Translations under genes and position numbers: made by a program
Assembly (NCBI GenBank): GCA_023055355.1
Contig: JALJCS010000004.1
Coordinates: 12,802,001 to 12,866,000 of the forward strand
Direction: 5' to 3'
Source: Agelaius tricolor
Taxonomy: Eukaryota > Chordata > Aves > Passeriformes > Icteridae
DNA length: 64,000 nucleotides
Shown: positions 48,693 through 60,490 of the stretch, one piece after another
Layout of the letters: every line of letters starts with the position of its first letter
Numbering within the stretch: position 1 is the first letter of the stretch
The notes under the pieces: generated by a model
Databases searched by the model: none
Told to the model about the DNA's origin: nothing
What the model saw: the letters and a program-made list of their open reading frames with translations, nothing else

Positions 48693-50674
48693 AAGTTTTG
48701 GAAAGGGATAAATCATTCTTTGATTGGTGAAAACTGTCCAGATCCACTCAAAGGTCTGCAGTGGGATAAACAGAGAGAGACAAATGAGAATGGAGAGATC
48801 AAGAGACATTTTCATTCCACTGGACATATAAGTTATGCTTAAAGAAGACAAAATAAGATAAAAGGGTGTTTCAAAATACAGCTGTCTTGTACTGAAGAAA
48901 GGGCTCTGCTGACATTCATTTCAAAAATCTGTATTCTCCATAAAATATTTACTGAACTTTAACAGTTAGAAAGAAGCAGTTTGACTCTACTAGTACCTGA
49001 ATGTCTGGAAGCTGCTTCTGCCCTAAGGCTTTGGTTGATTCAAAGTGTTTGGATACAGTGCTCTTGCAATTTCCCAAACCAAAGTCTGTCATTTGAGTCC
49101 ACATTATATGTTGTGGGTTCACATGGCAACTGTGCTCAATGAACGGCTGCATCTTTACCTTTGCTCACAGGAGAAGATAGGTCCTCTACTTCCATCTCTG
49201 TATACAGAGATGGGAATGGCAGAGGCATAACACGAGGCCCTCTAAATATTGTCCCAAGACACCATAAAGAAATGCTGTGTAGCCAGATGCAATTTTCAAA
49301 TCCTAATATCACCTGGGTATCCCTGTCAGTCTAGTTTTACGGAATCTGGTAGTCAAAGGCAAGGGGTGCCCTTTGAGCTCATCAGAGTTCCCTTGGAAAT
49401 GATCAACCATAAACTCATGAGAAATGCTGTTACTGACAGAAGTGTCCAGTGGGGATCCCCCAGTAAAAACTGTATAAATATTGCAGCTACATATTAAGAG
49501 AGGATGTTGAGGCTGAAGAAAGGAAAATTATGCATTGAGTGGCCATTAATTAACCAAATTCTATGCAAATTATGGGGCACCCACACAAAGAAGTGGTCTT
49601 TGCCCCAGAGCTGCTATGGTATTAGTATTAGTATGCTGAATTCATACAGAAGATTTTGTGAAGAGAAATATTAATATGTATACTAGGAGGCCCCTGGCAA
49701 TTTCTTCTGCTAAAAAGACCATTCCCACTACTCTCAATGAATTTCTGATCATTACCCTGACAGGTACTAAAGGATGGTTATTTTCCTGTGCTTAATATTT
49801 CACTGCATTAGAAATGTCATGATGCCTAACAATTAAGTATTTTTCATCTAATTCAGCTCCGTTCATTAAGGTGCTTAGCTAGAATCCTAATTCTTCCCTC
49901 AGCTATCAATCTGCCAGGTGTAATGATACACAGCTAGTTTCCTCTCCTTGGCTGATATTTTCCTGAATATTTTTCAGTTGCATATTTTCAGTGAGATTAC
50001 ACAAAAAACCCTAGAGATTTCTTATGGCTGAGAGATTTTTTCTGTTATAAAAATGCATACAATAAAATGTGATCAATTCCTCAGTATGTGACTATGCATA
50101 CTGCAGTTAGCGCTTTACCAGGTTTCTACAAAGGAGATCAAGACCAAGAGTAGGCTAGAAAACGGACTTTTCAATTCTCTGGAAAAAGCACCAAATTTTC
50201 AAATATCAATTTATTCTATCCTGAACTGGAATAAAAACACAGATAAGCAGCGGGATTGAATTTGTTTAATAATTTAATTTGTGGAAAAAAGCCCAGATAG
50301 TTGGGAAGACTAGAAATCTGGGAGCTGTGCAAACTAAGTAACCAACTAATGTACCTGATGGCCTCACCTGGCAAACCAGATGAATAACTGGAATACCTCC
50401 TCCTGAATTTATTTGACAAGTTTGTTGAAGACAACTGCTACACAAGACTGAAAGTATATAGAAATTGTGGGAATCTTTATTCCTTGAAGATTTTCCAACA
50501 AGGGCCTTTGCAAAAGGGATGATAGGAAGGAACAAATGGTTGTCTCACAGGACAGAAGCCCTGATGAACTGCTGTGAATAAAGACAATGGTCCAAAAGAA
50601 GCCTGTTCAGTTGCACTAACTGGTAAGGAAAGAAGTGGAGCAGAGAATTTTATACCAGCAAAGCACGGTAATGG
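48693..50674. other. Intergenic stretch without recognisable genes
   Basis: No exon, RNA gene or clear repeat is recognised. It is AT-rich unique sequence. Confidence 0.6.
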
Positions 50675-50848
50675 TGATGAGGCACTGAAACAGGTTGCCT
50701 AGAGAAGGCCTCATTCCTGAAATTATCTAAAACCAGGTTGGATAGAACTTAGAACAGCTTACTGTAGTGGAAAATGTCCTTGTCACAGCAACGTGCTAAG
50801 AGCTGAGTGATCTTTACAGTCCCTTCCAACTCAAGCTGTTCTTGGACA
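50675..50848 (+). mobile_element. CR1 LINE 3'-end fragment
   Basis: GAGGCACTGAAACAGGTTGCC.., then GGTTGGATAGAACTTAGAACAGC, and TGATCTTTACAGTCCCTTCCAACTCAAGC match the final 170 bp of CR1 in + orientation. The terminal octamers are degenerate. The copy is diverged and strongly 5'-truncated. Confidence 0.85.
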
Positions 50849-51139
50849 ACCAGCTGGAGAAAATGAAGGTATCAAGGGACATGGAGGGGAAAAGGGCAGA
50901 ATACAGGGTAGACAGAAAAGCTTATAAATTGGATGCTTTTGTATGGATGTGTAGTGTGAGAGTCTTTATTTTCTCAGTTGTGGCAATAAATAAAGGAAAA
51001 GAAACACTCAGACTCAAATCTGGGCAATTACCTTTGCTGAAAACAATAACCAGAAACAAACCTGGTCAGTGACACTAGCTAATGAGCTTTAAGAATCTGC
51101 AGGCAAACCTGGAAATTTGCAAAAGACAAGGATGTAAAG

Positions 51140-52020
51140 TTGAGGCTCCGGGATGCTGCAGTGGGTCAGTGAGACTACGCCAACCATGGAGGAGATGTGA
51201 AGGGAAGAGGGAGCAGGGAGGAACAAAGAGCTGGGATGGGCAGACAAGGGGACAGAAGGGGCCTGCTGCCTGTGAGCTGCAGCGGCTCAGTGGCTTGTCT
51301 GGGGGAGCCCTGCAGCTGATCACCACAGCGTGCCCTGCCTGCTCTCATCTCCTCACCTCAGCCCCCTCATTCCCCGTGCCAGGCAGTGAGGGCTGCAAGG
51401 ACTCGGTGCCGGCTGCGTGTGAGGCCCGGGAGCGGCTGCCGGGGTCAGGCCGCGGCTGTGGCTGCCTCTGGCCGGGCTCTTGGCTTCGGAGTGAGTGAGG
51501 GGGGTCTCAGGGCCGGCAGCTGGAGCGAGGGGGGTCTTTAACCCCCAGCACTGGGGCAGGAACTCTCTGTACCCTGAAAACCAACTTCTGGGGTGAGAGT
51601 GCCAGTGCAGGTCTCAGCACTGTCAGCTGGAGTTGGAGCACGGGTCACACACAGGTGCCAGCTGATGGAAGGGGTGGTGAGTGTTTGTACCTTCCCCAAA
51701 ACCTGCTGTGCATGGACAGAGAGAGTGACATAGAGAGAGCTATTGTGTCTGTGTGTCTGTGTGTGTCTGTGTGTGTGTGCACCCACTGGCAATCTTCAGG
51801 CTGACCCCAGCTGATGAGCAGGGGAGACAGCTCCGGGCTGGGCTATCAGGTGAGTGGACAGTCCCTGCTGGGATCTGGGGGACCCGTGAGGGTGGGGTGC
51901 CTGTGGGATGAGTGTGTGAGTGCTGTGTGTCTGCAGAGGGCACCAAGCTGCACCAGCAGTGAGTCAGGGAACCAAGGGCAGGAATGGGGAATGGATGCTG
52001 GGCAGGCACAGGGACCATGA
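51140..52020. other. GC-rich segment with a small CpG-dense core
   Basis: This segment is clearly richer in G and C than anything else in the window. About 51385-51540 holds roughly a dozen CpG dinucleotides, while the surrounding DNA is CpG-poor. Two strong splice-donor look-alikes are present on the + strand: CTTCGGA|GTGAGT at about 51489-51490 and TATCAG|GTGAGT at about 51850. No TATA box or recognisable coding motif is seen. The open frame across it (51082-51498) has a composition explained by GC content. It could be a promoter or first exon of a non-coding RNA or of a gene outside the window, or simply a GC-rich island. Function is not established. Confidence 0.45.
51744..51780. repeat. 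(GT)n microsatellite with TCT interruptions
   Basis: A TGTGTCTGTGTG-type run of about 37 bp within the GC-rich segment. It is a simple dinucleotide repeat with CT interruptions. Confidence 0.9.
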
Positions 52021-55000
52021 TGGTACTTGTCATGTCCACAAATGTGTGTGTATGTGTGAACTGCAAGTGTCTCGTGTTAGCAAAGGCAGCTAAGTCACTG
52101 ACAAGCTAATGAGCACTGGTCTGAGGCAGTAGCAGGCTTAGGATTATAGCTCTCTCACCACAATTTGTACTGGCCAACAGACTGTTTGCTGTTGTGGATG
52201 TTTAATAAGTCTCTAGAAATGGGAGGCAATCTTCCTGCAAGACATTTGAGTTCAGAATTGTGAGATTTTAATTATGTCTAGTAAGTCCTATTATATTGTG
52301 CCATATCATGCTGAAGAACACCTCAGGAGATATTAAAAATTGAATTTCACCAGGAGAGATAAATCCAGGAAAAAAACCACACATGAATGTGAATATTGAA
52401 TACTGTTATTAAACTCCTTCTAACTATATTCCTCTTGTCTGCCACAGATTATTTGACTTTAATTTAGTGGAGTTAGCAAGATATCTTTGCAAAGAATCAT
52501 TAGGAGTATTGAAAAATTTGGAGATAGGCTATGAGAAAAATATCATAGACAGGAAATTGGTATAAAAATCAGAATTAATAGACAGGAAGACTCCATCCCA
52601 ATAAAGAAAAATAAATCACAAGAGGTCCAATGATCTGTAGTCTCTGTAAAGCTTTGGCTGTTGTCACGAGTCTTTCTTTATTAAAATTCCTTGGTAGAAT
52701 TTTAAATATGATGACCTTAGTTAGCTTGAAGTTGGAATGATTGCCACCAGCTGTGCTATCAATATGATGGGAAAAATGACTCCTTCATTTATATGTGACA
52801 TTTAAGATATTCGTGATCCTGCATGCATATATAGACAGATAAAAATACACTCAAGGCTGATAATAAAAATAAAATGTAGTTACAGAGAACTGTATGCTTA
52901 AGGGGAAAAAAAAAGCAAGTCCTATTAAAAATCCCACCACATTTAAAACATATTTCAATTTGAGAATAATTTTTAAGTCTACAAGTTTTGAAAGCCATAT
53001 CCGGCACCTAGACAAAAATCTAACAAAACCCTTTCCTGAGTAAACTGAAAATGGAAAGAGTGAATGGATACACAGCCAGAGTCTCCCTTCTCATAGGCTA
53101 AGAAGAATAAAAGCAGCTTCTTTGAGAATAAATCAGTAGTCCTAGAGCTCTTCCTGGTTCTCCTGAGGCTCCCTCTCAACAGACATCCTGTGATTACCTG
53201 TAATAAATAAATCCTCTGCCTTAATAGCAAAACTGACATGAATGAAATAGCCTACTAATTCATTCCTTAAGGAAGAAAAATTAGGGATAGCTATTTTATA
53301 AACTATATACAGGTAAAGCTGAAAGTACCTCTCAGAGGAACCTGAGTGTTTATTCAGTTTATTGAGAAAGAAATTGGGGCCCTGTGAGATAAAGTGACTT
53401 GACTGAACTGAGTGGCAGGCTGAGAAACACCTCCTACATCACTATTGCTGTAATCAGACTATTGTCTGACTACAAAAATAATTTTTTCCAGCATTTTTTG
53501 CATGCATTGGAGAGTGCAGTTTTGAGTTGTTTGACTCCTAGGAAGGTCACAGAGAAATCTTATTTGTGGGTATACCCACTTGCAGAAGAATCCTGGAACC
53601 GCCAGAGACCAAACCTCTCTGTGGTCACTTCTAGAACCCCAGATACAGCAGCTTCTTTCCTCTGCCATAATGTCCCTGTGCTAGGCAGCCTGGTAACCTC
53701 TAAGAGAGTGAAACACACTTTTGTTTCTCATTTTCAACTAGACAAATGTAGGTTGAATTCAAATGCAGTCAATAAGGTTGCACATAGCAACCATATTTTT
53801 CATTATTTTAACCTTATTTTTCAACCAAGCATTTTCCATCCACAACCTATTGTATAGACCACTGTTATAAAGGCTGCTGCATATTCATATGCACATTTAA
53901 TTTCCTTCCTAACTCATTGGAAAAAAACCCACTCCTACCTCCTTTACAAAGCAAATAATGTTAAGGGTTGCAAAGAGGATTGGTAAAGAAATTTACTTTG
54001 CTCTCAAAAGCTCTATTTGGTCCCTACTGTGCAAAGACATGCCTCTTACATTTTCCATAGCAACAGAAGTTCTGTGCAGTCTGCTCTATACAGTTCTTTA
54101 TGAGGATCAACAAAAGCTAGAGGCAGGATGCCTGGGCCAAAGCAAGAGCTTTAGGTTTAATGCACTAAAAGCATTCTTATAGATGCTGCTGTAAAAGCAT
54201 GAGTTGGAATGATAACTGAGAAGAACAGCTGAGGGCAGACGCTAATGCAAAATCATAATGAGTTTTGGGCTGGTAAATGCATAAAAATGCCACTAGGCCA
54301 CCTGAATTCTGTTCATTCAGGGGTCACTTAGCCCTGTGAGGGAAGTAGACAGCCTAAAAGAGGATGTGAAAGAGCTTCCCCCTGATCTTTGAGAGTGCAG
54401 AATCTAGTAAGACATTTCCATGCTCTAGCTCCAGCTCAACCATGCTCAGAGGACTCTCCAGACAGAGAAAGAGAACTGAGTCTTACACATATTTTCAAAG
54501 TCAGCTGACAAAACATAATCTGCTCATATATGAGTGGGAAACAGTTCTGCAAGAAGCTGGTCGCTGCTTCCATTCCTCCCTTCCCACACAGATCTTCTCA
54601 TCTCGAGGCCATCAGCAGGAAGAAAGAAGATGATGTTTCCCGTTTCTCATTATGGAAATGTGAGGGGTCCTTAGATTTCCATTGCTGTAACACTGCTTAT
54701 GGCACATCCTTTTGTCTCTGATTCATAACTTCATTACCATTAAGCCATGTTAGTGTTACCTTTCCCATCCCTGCTTTAAGGATGTGATCTGAAGGCAAGT
54801 CAAGAGAAATTTTTCAGAAGGCAAATCAGTGTGATGTGTTGCTTTGCACAGTGGCTGGTCACAAGGCACCTACAGCAGTGAGGCTGCAAAATAAAGTCAT
54901 GACCACAGGCAAAGCCCCAGTTATTTTTGCTGTCTTTCTACAATTTTGTGTGTATGTCTGAAAGATCACAGATGATTGACAATAGCACCTCCAGAAAACA

Positions 55001-58000
55001 AAACAATCCTCTCTTTCTTGCCTTCCACCCTCTCTCTTTAATACTCTTTATAGGATTGCCAGAAATGGCATTCCATAATAAAAGTCTTTCAGCAGATAAA
55101 TAGAATGGAGCAAGGGATAATGTTGAAGGAAAGCCACATTGCAAACACTTTATCTCACTTTATGTCTTTTTCTGTCTTTGAAAAAATGTTAAAAGATTTA
55201 CTTCCAGGTTGTCCTCCCTAGTCCCTCTGACGAAGGCTAGCAAAAAGAATAGTACAGAACAGACTGGGCTACATCTGAGCTCCATATCTAACATTGTCTC
55301 AGAAACACCCACATCCCCAGCCTACATAATACAACTTTTGGAGAGCTGTTCTGCAATGGCTCTTCCATCTGCCTTTGCATAGCCTCCTGCTCCATGGTCT
55401 CAGAGCTCCCTCACCTGACAGGTTCTCCTTTCTCCATTCCTACCACCCCTATCAAGAGACAAATCTCTATTACACCTTCAAATCCACACAATTATTTAGG
55501 CACAGTGGCCCAAAACTAGGGAACCTTCTCTGCTGTAGCCAAAGTTTTGGCCCATTCTGCATGTGTGAGAGTGTGAAAATAAGCTGAAAAGGGGTGAGGT
55601 GAAAGAGAGTGAGAAGGTGCAGGTCTTTTTCTGGTCTTAATAAGAAAGGTCTGACAAAAAATGGCTTAATAAAAGAGCTGCTTTAATAAGACAGAAACAA
55701 GGGAGAAATACAGATAGCAAGTAAATCTTATGTCACTTGAGATGCTGAGAACCCCATGGTTGTGCAGCTTTGAGGGGCCCCTGAATGCTCAGGAACTGTA
55801 CTGTGGAACACTAACTCCTTGAGGCACAACAGTCTCCTAAGCACAGTCATGGAAGGACCCTATCAGAAAATTTTCTTACCATCATGCTGATAAGTACTCT
55901 GTACTCTTCTTCTACATTCTCCACCCTATGCTTTGTAACTTCTGTTTAGCTAACCAGCTTCTGTAGCAAGCAATATCTTCTTTGCATGCTGATTATGTGC
56001 CAAGAATAAAATCATTGCCTTTAACAGTCTGTAAGATTTCTACTAGGCATAAGGTGGACACCTGATTTCACAATTACCCATCACTAATGTGATGCCTTTA
56101 GCTTAGTCATGAATCTTAACTAAACACTAGACCAGGCCGTTTTGCAGTGTGCAAAAATCTGGCAAAACAGGAGGTGGTGCATGAGTAAGTTACCCTCTGT
56201 AAGCGCTCTGTGCCATGAGAGGAACACCCCATTGTTCTGAAGATGTTCCATGCAATCACTGTAGGAAGTTTGGTGGTGATGAGCTTGTACTCTCATTTCA
56301 TTCATCATTGCTTTGTTCTCTAGAAATTTTCTTTAGCATATAAACAAACTACTTGGATTTTGCTTTGTAAAAAAACAAACATATTGCTTTATGTAGCTTA
56401 TTATATGAGAGCCTTCGCGGTGTTTTTTTTTTTTAAATCATCATTAGCAGATGTATTTTTATCATATTTTTAGGAGAAAGTTATTGCTTGCCATGGAAGC
56501 TTTTACTCTCAAAAAGGTTATTGCTGCACTGGGAATCATATTGACCATAATAAATTTTTAAAAAAGTCACAGACCAAAAGTGAAAAAAATACAAAGTCAA
56601 AATTTTAAACTGCTTTCTGCGGCTTGCATAAGACATGTATTTTAGATTTTCATAGTTCTTCTGGAATTTTCTAACTCTGGCCTTGCACACCCTAAAAACC
56701 TGAGCCATGTATGGTTGGATCTGCACGTATCTCACTGAAAAACACTAAAATATACTGTGTCTTGTTTCTCTCATGAGGTGCTGGTTGAAGCATTGGTTTG
56801 GATTTGCACTTGGCATTCAACAGACAACATAAAGGCTGCCACAAAACTTCTCTTGCTTTTGGAGTACGAAATCAGAGGTGGTATTAAAACTCAGGAATCA
56901 AGCTTGGCAGGACCAGAGGAAAGTAATGGTTTAATCACCGTACCAGGTGCTGGTTGTTTCCTATTACATATTGGCACAGAAAAAACCAATGAATCCCCAT
57001 AGACCTCAACTGATATTTCACAGAAGCAAGAAGAAAACAGATACAGGCAGGTTGCATAAACCATCTTCTTTCCTCACACAAATATTAGCATGGAAATAAA
57101 ATATTTTTCAGAGAGAATTCATTAATATCTCAGTAAGCATTGAGTGGGTGAGAATCCAGGAAACTATGAAGACCATACAATGTAACACAGGGTGCCTGCC
57201 TACAACAGAGCAAGAGAACATGGGAGAGTTCACATTTAGAGAAAAGTTTCATAAAAGTTTGAAATTTAGATTTCTAGACCAGTCAGAGCCAGTGCCAAAG
57301 GACAGAGCATTAAACATAATGAGAAGGAATAAAAAATTAATGGTACTAGAAGGCAAGAAGAGAGTATTATGCAGTAGTATAAATTAAGGAAAGATTTTTG
57401 CTATATATTTTCAGATACATGATGCCTCTCTAGACATTGCAAACCCCAAGTGACTGTGAGTGCATATAGAAGAGCAAAAACTTCCCTTGTATGTTACAGG
57501 CATGTTTGACTGAAAATAAATTACTGGAACATATCACAGGTGTATCAGAACAGCACTGTTTACACAACAGTTTCTGAAGTCCATCACCAGACAGGAAGGC
57601 AAGAAAATTATTAGCAATACTGCCCTTCCCACAACCCTTAGGAGCTTTCTTCAGCCAGTACCTGCATGTGAAAAAAGCACATATCAGATACTAACAGATT
57701 AGACTTGGCTGCTGTCAACACTCTTATTACAACTCAGCATTATCAACACATCCATCATTGTTTTAGATGTGCGAAAAGATGCAACATTGAAGAGGCTAAA
57801 ATTCAAGAAGGACAGATAGAGAGTGAGATCTGATGGCATTACATTTCATCTCCCACAAAGTATGAGGTAGAAGTCAGGTCTCTCTATTCTTTGCAGTGAT
57901 ACAGAACAAATCTGGTTCAGTGGTGTGCAGTATTGAATTAGGACTGAAAATCAAGCAGGTAAAACTATATGTAAAATAAGGAGATGATCATGCAGTCCAC

Positions 58001-60235
58001 TAGGTTTCCCTGGAAGCTGATACAGAAATCCAGCCCCTATAAGAACTAGAAAAAGGATGGGTTCACTAGTGTAATAAGTTGTAACAGTATCTTCTAAAAC
58101 ACAAGGGGTATTGTGGTCCTCCAAACTAAACCAAACTGTAAGCAAAGAAATGCTTCAGGAGATGCCTCACCAGAAAAACATTTACAGCAGAACTGGACAC
58201 CACAACTGTACATTTACATTTGTGATTAGAGTGCACTCAAATTGTGAATTTACAATTGGGAAATTACAGCAACACTAGCAAAGAAATTCAGGACTCTTAA
58301 GCCTAAACATCAAAATGCTGAGATGGAAAAATAATGTCTTCACTTATGTCAACAAATATTCAGAAATTGACCTGTTTTTTATTTTGAAGGGACCAACAAA
58401 TAATTTTAAGTGTAGCATCTGCCCGATTGTGTTCTCCACTTCTCCTCTACTCCCTTTTCAGCCTCATACATCAATAAAGAGAAGACATGAATGAACTACA
58501 GGGAGATTCTGAGGTGATGTGTGGAAAGGAGACTGAAGGAGAGCTGAGGGGCAGGCAGACAGGGAGGGAGAGGAGCTGAAGGCATTGCCAAAGGAAGAGA
58601 AAATGAGATTCAGAGAAGTTAAGTGTTACCAGTAGTCACTGTTTTTCAGCAGTAGAGACCAAATTATTGTAACCTTTGCATCTCCTTCTCACAAAAACAA
58701 ACAAACAAAAGAGAAAAAACAACAAACAAACGTAAAAGAACCCAGTCAAGACATATGTGGTGGGAGTAGGTGGTAGAGCACACTGTTTTGATTGAAAACT
58801 AGTTCCAAAGAGAGATGAGGGAGCACACATTGCCTACCACTCCCTACTGAGCTCTGTAACTCAGACAGTGCTTACAGATGTAACAAAGGAGAAGCCTGGG
58901 TGTGACAACATCTTCATCACAGCTTCATTGCTTTAATTTCTTGCTGGGTTTTCCTTGCACCTTAGGCAAAGCAATTTGTTTATACTTGCTCCTGCCACGT
59001 TTTCAGTCTGCTGGGATGAGCAAACCAGATGTTCTGAAGTTGGTTGCATTCACACAAAAACAGAATCATTAGACTATTAATTCAAAAGGCATCTTTAAAC
59101 TTCACCTCCAAGCAGAAATTCCACTACATGAGGCACTCTTTAGTTTGTCATTAGCTAGTAATGGGTACGCATTAAGCATGAAATAGAAGTCAGTAAAATC
59201 TTTATGACTGTAATATTTAAAGCCAAGGCACTCATCACCACAAATTAGAGAAGAGTGGGAAGTGTAATTTTTTAGGAAGTTCTGCTCCCAGACTGGCTTT
59301 CAAAGCTTAATTTTCAAGAGGAGAATAGACAGCAGATAAAATATAAGAAGTCACCATCTCCTGGGGAAGTATTGAAATGCACTGTGGCTCTTTGGTCACC
59401 AACACTGGGCTTTTGAAAATTCCCATTTAAGTTTTAAACGTTCAGTGGTAGCCAATTCCTCCCAAAATTATCACTGACAATAGAGGGAATATCCCTAGGA
59501 GTAAAAGATACATCAGCATTGAATCTGAATAAACTTCAGAAACCCTTCTTCTTCCAAAGTGAACCATTAAATGGTGGTGTGGCCAAGGACACTCACACCT
59601 TTCACAGTGGATTATCTGGAGGCATCTAAGCACAGTGTTCTCCCTGCTGCAGCACAGATGCTCTGGGGACCCAATCATCAGGAGAGCTGGCAGCTTTCTC
59701 TGAACTGTGCCTGCTTGTTGAGCACCCTCAGATCTGTTCATCTGCAGAGAGAAAATCTGCATTTGGTCTAGTGGTCCACTCAGGTTAATCTTGTATCCTA
59801 CAGAAGTAATTAATGGATATCGATGGAGAGAATAGGATCCAAAGCATGAACACAGAGAGGTCCTTTCTCTTACAATTCCCACCCTTCAGCAACTCAGGTA
59901 CTGGGCCAGGGCAAATTGTGGATATTTCAGAGCAGATCAGAAAAACATGGTCCAGTCCTACACCTCCTGGGAAAACATTCTATGAAGTCCTTCAGTGTAG
60001 ATCCACATGGGTTCCTTTCCAACTTGACAAAGGTTCTCCCCAATTGGCTGCAGGATGCTTTCTATCTGCATCACAGTTCTCCAGCAGCAGAAGAGGAGCC
60101 CTCTGGTTAACTGGATCCCTCCATACATGCACATGCACATTAAAATACTTGGCAGTGGTTGCTTCCTCCTGCAATTAACTCAGAGGGAGTGCACTGCCAT
60201 CAAAACAGCAATACTTGTACTCCAAGGATCACAGT
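52021..60235. other. Intergenic stretch without recognisable genes
   Basis: About 8.2 kb without a recognisable exon, RNA gene or transposon. It contains a T run near 56427-56437 and an AAAC-type A-rich repeat near 58693-58730. Open frames up to about 150 codons (53399-53857, 59442-59882) have no recognisable domain, and I treat them as chance. Confidence 0.6.
58693..58730. repeat. (AAAC)n-like A-rich simple repeat
   Basis: CAAAAACAAACAAACAAAAG followed by further AAAC/AACA units. This is low-complexity sequence. Confidence 0.8.
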
Positions 60236-60490
60236 AGAGCTGAAAGAAACTGCTATGTCCTTAGGCTGGATATTAGGAAAAATTTCTTTACCCAGAGGAT
60301 GGTTGAGCACTGGAACAGACTCCTCAGGGAAGTGGTCACAGCACCAAACCTGACTGATTTCAAGAAGCATTTGGACAATGCTCTTGGGTGCATGATGTGA
60401 TTCTTGGGGATGTCCTGTATAGGAGGGATGAGAGTTGGTGATCCTTGTGGGTCCCTTCCAGTTCAGCTCTGTGATTCTGTGATTCTGTGA
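60236..60490 (+). mobile_element. CR1 LINE 3'-end fragment with intact terminal octamers
   Basis: TTAGGCTGGATATTAGGAAA, TTCTTTACCCAGAGGATGG, GGGAAGTGGTCACAGCACC, TTGTGGGTCCCTTCCAGTTC and the 3' terminus TGTGATTCTGTGATTCTGTG give an unambiguous CR1 3' end. Two to three octamer units are preserved, making it one of the best-preserved CR1 ends in the window. It is about 255 bp, strongly 5'-truncated, + orientation. Confidence 0.93.

Noticed and set aside
48064..48851. Open frames of 110-227 codons on both strands
   Set aside because: They run through the compound purine repeat and translate to Lys/Glu/Gly/Arg or Phe/Ser/Leu/Pro repeats. Several frames on both strands are open at once, which is repeat behaviour and not coding.
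51082..51498. 138-codon open frame in the GC-rich segment
   Set aside because: GC-rich DNA has few stops and the residues show no recognisable domain. The segment is kept as a possible promoter or non-coding exon, not as a CDS.
53399..53857. 152-codon + strand open frame
   Set aside because: It begins at a non-ATG codon and its composition is random, with no domain.
59442..59882. 146-codon minus-strand open frame
   Set aside because: No recognisable motif or splice context is visible. Overlapping frames on the other strand are open as well.
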